A stretch of DNA of 64,000 bases, from contig NZ_FQUJ01000002.1 of assembly GCF_900128925.1 (NCBI RefSeq), positions 468,856 to 532,855 on the forward strand, given 5' to 3'. Both the position numbers and the translations under genes were made by a program. Below, in pieces: positions 63,416 to 64,000 of the stretch. A model generated the notes under the pieces. That model searched no databases, was not told the origin of the DNA, and worked only from the letters and a program-made list of their open reading frames with translations. Every line of letters begins with the position of its first letter. Position 1 is the first letter of the stretch. Source of the stretch: Modicisalibacter ilicicola DSM 19980 (lineage in GTDB: Bacteria > Pseudomonadota > Gammaproteobacteria > Pseudomonadales > Halomonadaceae).

Positions 63416-63814
63416 ATGCATGTGTCGGCTGGAAACATGAGTGCAATTTAGTAATATTGAGAATCACGCCTGCCACGCGGTTATTTTTAATATCAGATGG
63501 TTAAAATTTCCTACTACTTACACTAGCCACACCGCCCACCCTTCAATAGCGTTGCGCTTGAAACTTGAGACCGCCTGGTCTTATGCGAATGCTTTTCCGA
63601 CGGCGGCTCTGACGGGGAGCCCAATCCCCCTACCGGTATCCTTGCCACCATTAGGTTGTTTGCTGCAGATCGCCCCCTTCGTTCCACACTCAACTCCCTT
63701 TTCCTCCCTGAGTCCCTGAGATCGTAAATGTCCTGAGAATGGCGCATGACCCTTCCCCTTGCCGGCGCCAGGCAAAGAGGGGCATCCATACAGGGCGATC
63801 CATTCGCCCTCGTC
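63416..63814. other. Intergenic region without a recognised gene
   Basis: This stretch of about 400 bases is A+T-rich at 63440-63540 and then resembles average composition. Open frames here are short, without ribosome sites, and not codon-like. I see no repeat, RNA gene or clear promoter. Confidence 0.5.
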
Positions 63815-64000
63815 TTATTCGTGCCGCTTCTTTCTCCCGCGGCGCAGACGCTCCGACAATTCACCAGCAACCCCCTGCATCTTGCTACGAAGGTCGTGCT
63901 CCTCAGCTAGATTGCTTGCAGACTGCCAAACCTCTTCGGCGAGATCTCGTCCCTTGGAAGCCACACTCTCGAGTTGACGCTTGTCCAACCACTCGGTGAT
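63815..64000 (-). CDS. Hypothetical protein, C-terminal part (cut by window edge)
   Basis: On the minus strand the last 61 codons of a gene are visible, ending in TAA at 63815-63817. The peptide is helical and charged (WLDKRQLESVASKGRDLAEE, then SERLRRGRKKRHE) with a highly basic tail. The product cannot be identified from this fragment. Confidence 0.6.
   Translation of the reverse strand: MTEWLDKRQLESVASKGRDLAEEVWQSASNLAEEHDLRSKMQGVAGELSERLRRGRKKRHE

Noticed and set aside
63523-63870. A 115-codon minus-strand frame near the right edge
   Set aside because: It overlaps the 3' end of the partial gene at 63815 in another frame and has no ribosome site or recognisable domain.

Overview
The window is GC-rich, densely coded bacterial DNA. 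Gene content points to a halophilic gammaproteobacterium of the Halomonadaceae (Halomonas/Chromohalobacter type). It has a recCBD operon, ttrBCA, TTT and TRAP transporters, and a sulfolactate gene set (suyAB, slcC, comC, TctABC-type importer) of the kind known from Chromohalobacter. No rRNA, tRNA, CRISPR array, prophage or insertion sequence was found. All assignments rest on reading the sequence and on knowledge of the families; no database search was run.

The left third (about 1.6-24.1 kb) is an organosulfonate catabolic island. Two minus-strand units carry a dihydroxypropanesulfonate (DHPS) module: an ADH, an SDR and an HpsN-type dehydrogenase, then a TRAP importer with a small extra membrane protein. 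A LacI-type regulator lies next to the importer, and near-identical perfect palindromes (14 and 16 bp) sit upstream of both units. Next comes a sulfolactate module: a SuyAB sulfo-lyase, a tripartite tricarboxylate-type importer and the SlcC/ComC epimerising pair, with a divergent GntR regulator. It is followed by a TauE-type sulfite exporter, Pta, Xsc, a divergent IclR regulator and an AGCS symporter. Inferred flow: DHPS is taken up, epimerised and oxidised to (R)-sulfolactate. External sulfolactate enters separately and is epimerised through sulfopyruvate. SuyAB gives pyruvate plus sulfite, and sulfite is exported. Xsc and Pta turn sulfoacetaldehyde into acetyl-CoA plus sulfite, but no sulfoacetaldehyde-forming enzyme is in the window.

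The middle (24.2-50.5 kb) is mixed: a malate dehydrogenase, membrane and SDR genes, a TAXI-TRAP importer with DUF1850, Ada-AlkA and Ogt alkylation repair, and ttrBCA (tetrathionate reductase) behind a perfect FNR/ANR-type box. It continues with a PIN/Phd toxin-antitoxin pair, an EamA exporter, a phosphoesterase, ilvD, and an SSS symporter preceded by a TPP riboswitch with an enlarged arm. An mmsA dehydrogenase and an ADP-ribosylglycohydrolase with a changed metal-site residue follow.

The right part (50.5-64 kb) holds recC-recB-recD with ATGA overlaps, a BrnT/BrnA pair, a DUF3820 protein, an AraC regulator with a LysE exporter, a shortened DUF1499 protein and the 3' end of an unknown gene. Two repeat families deserve attention. 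One is REP-like hairpins at 4.85-5.04 kb. The other is larger palindromic elements at 13.8, 15.1 and 22.3 kb. A sequence resembling each family is translated in frame inside RecB and RecD respectively.
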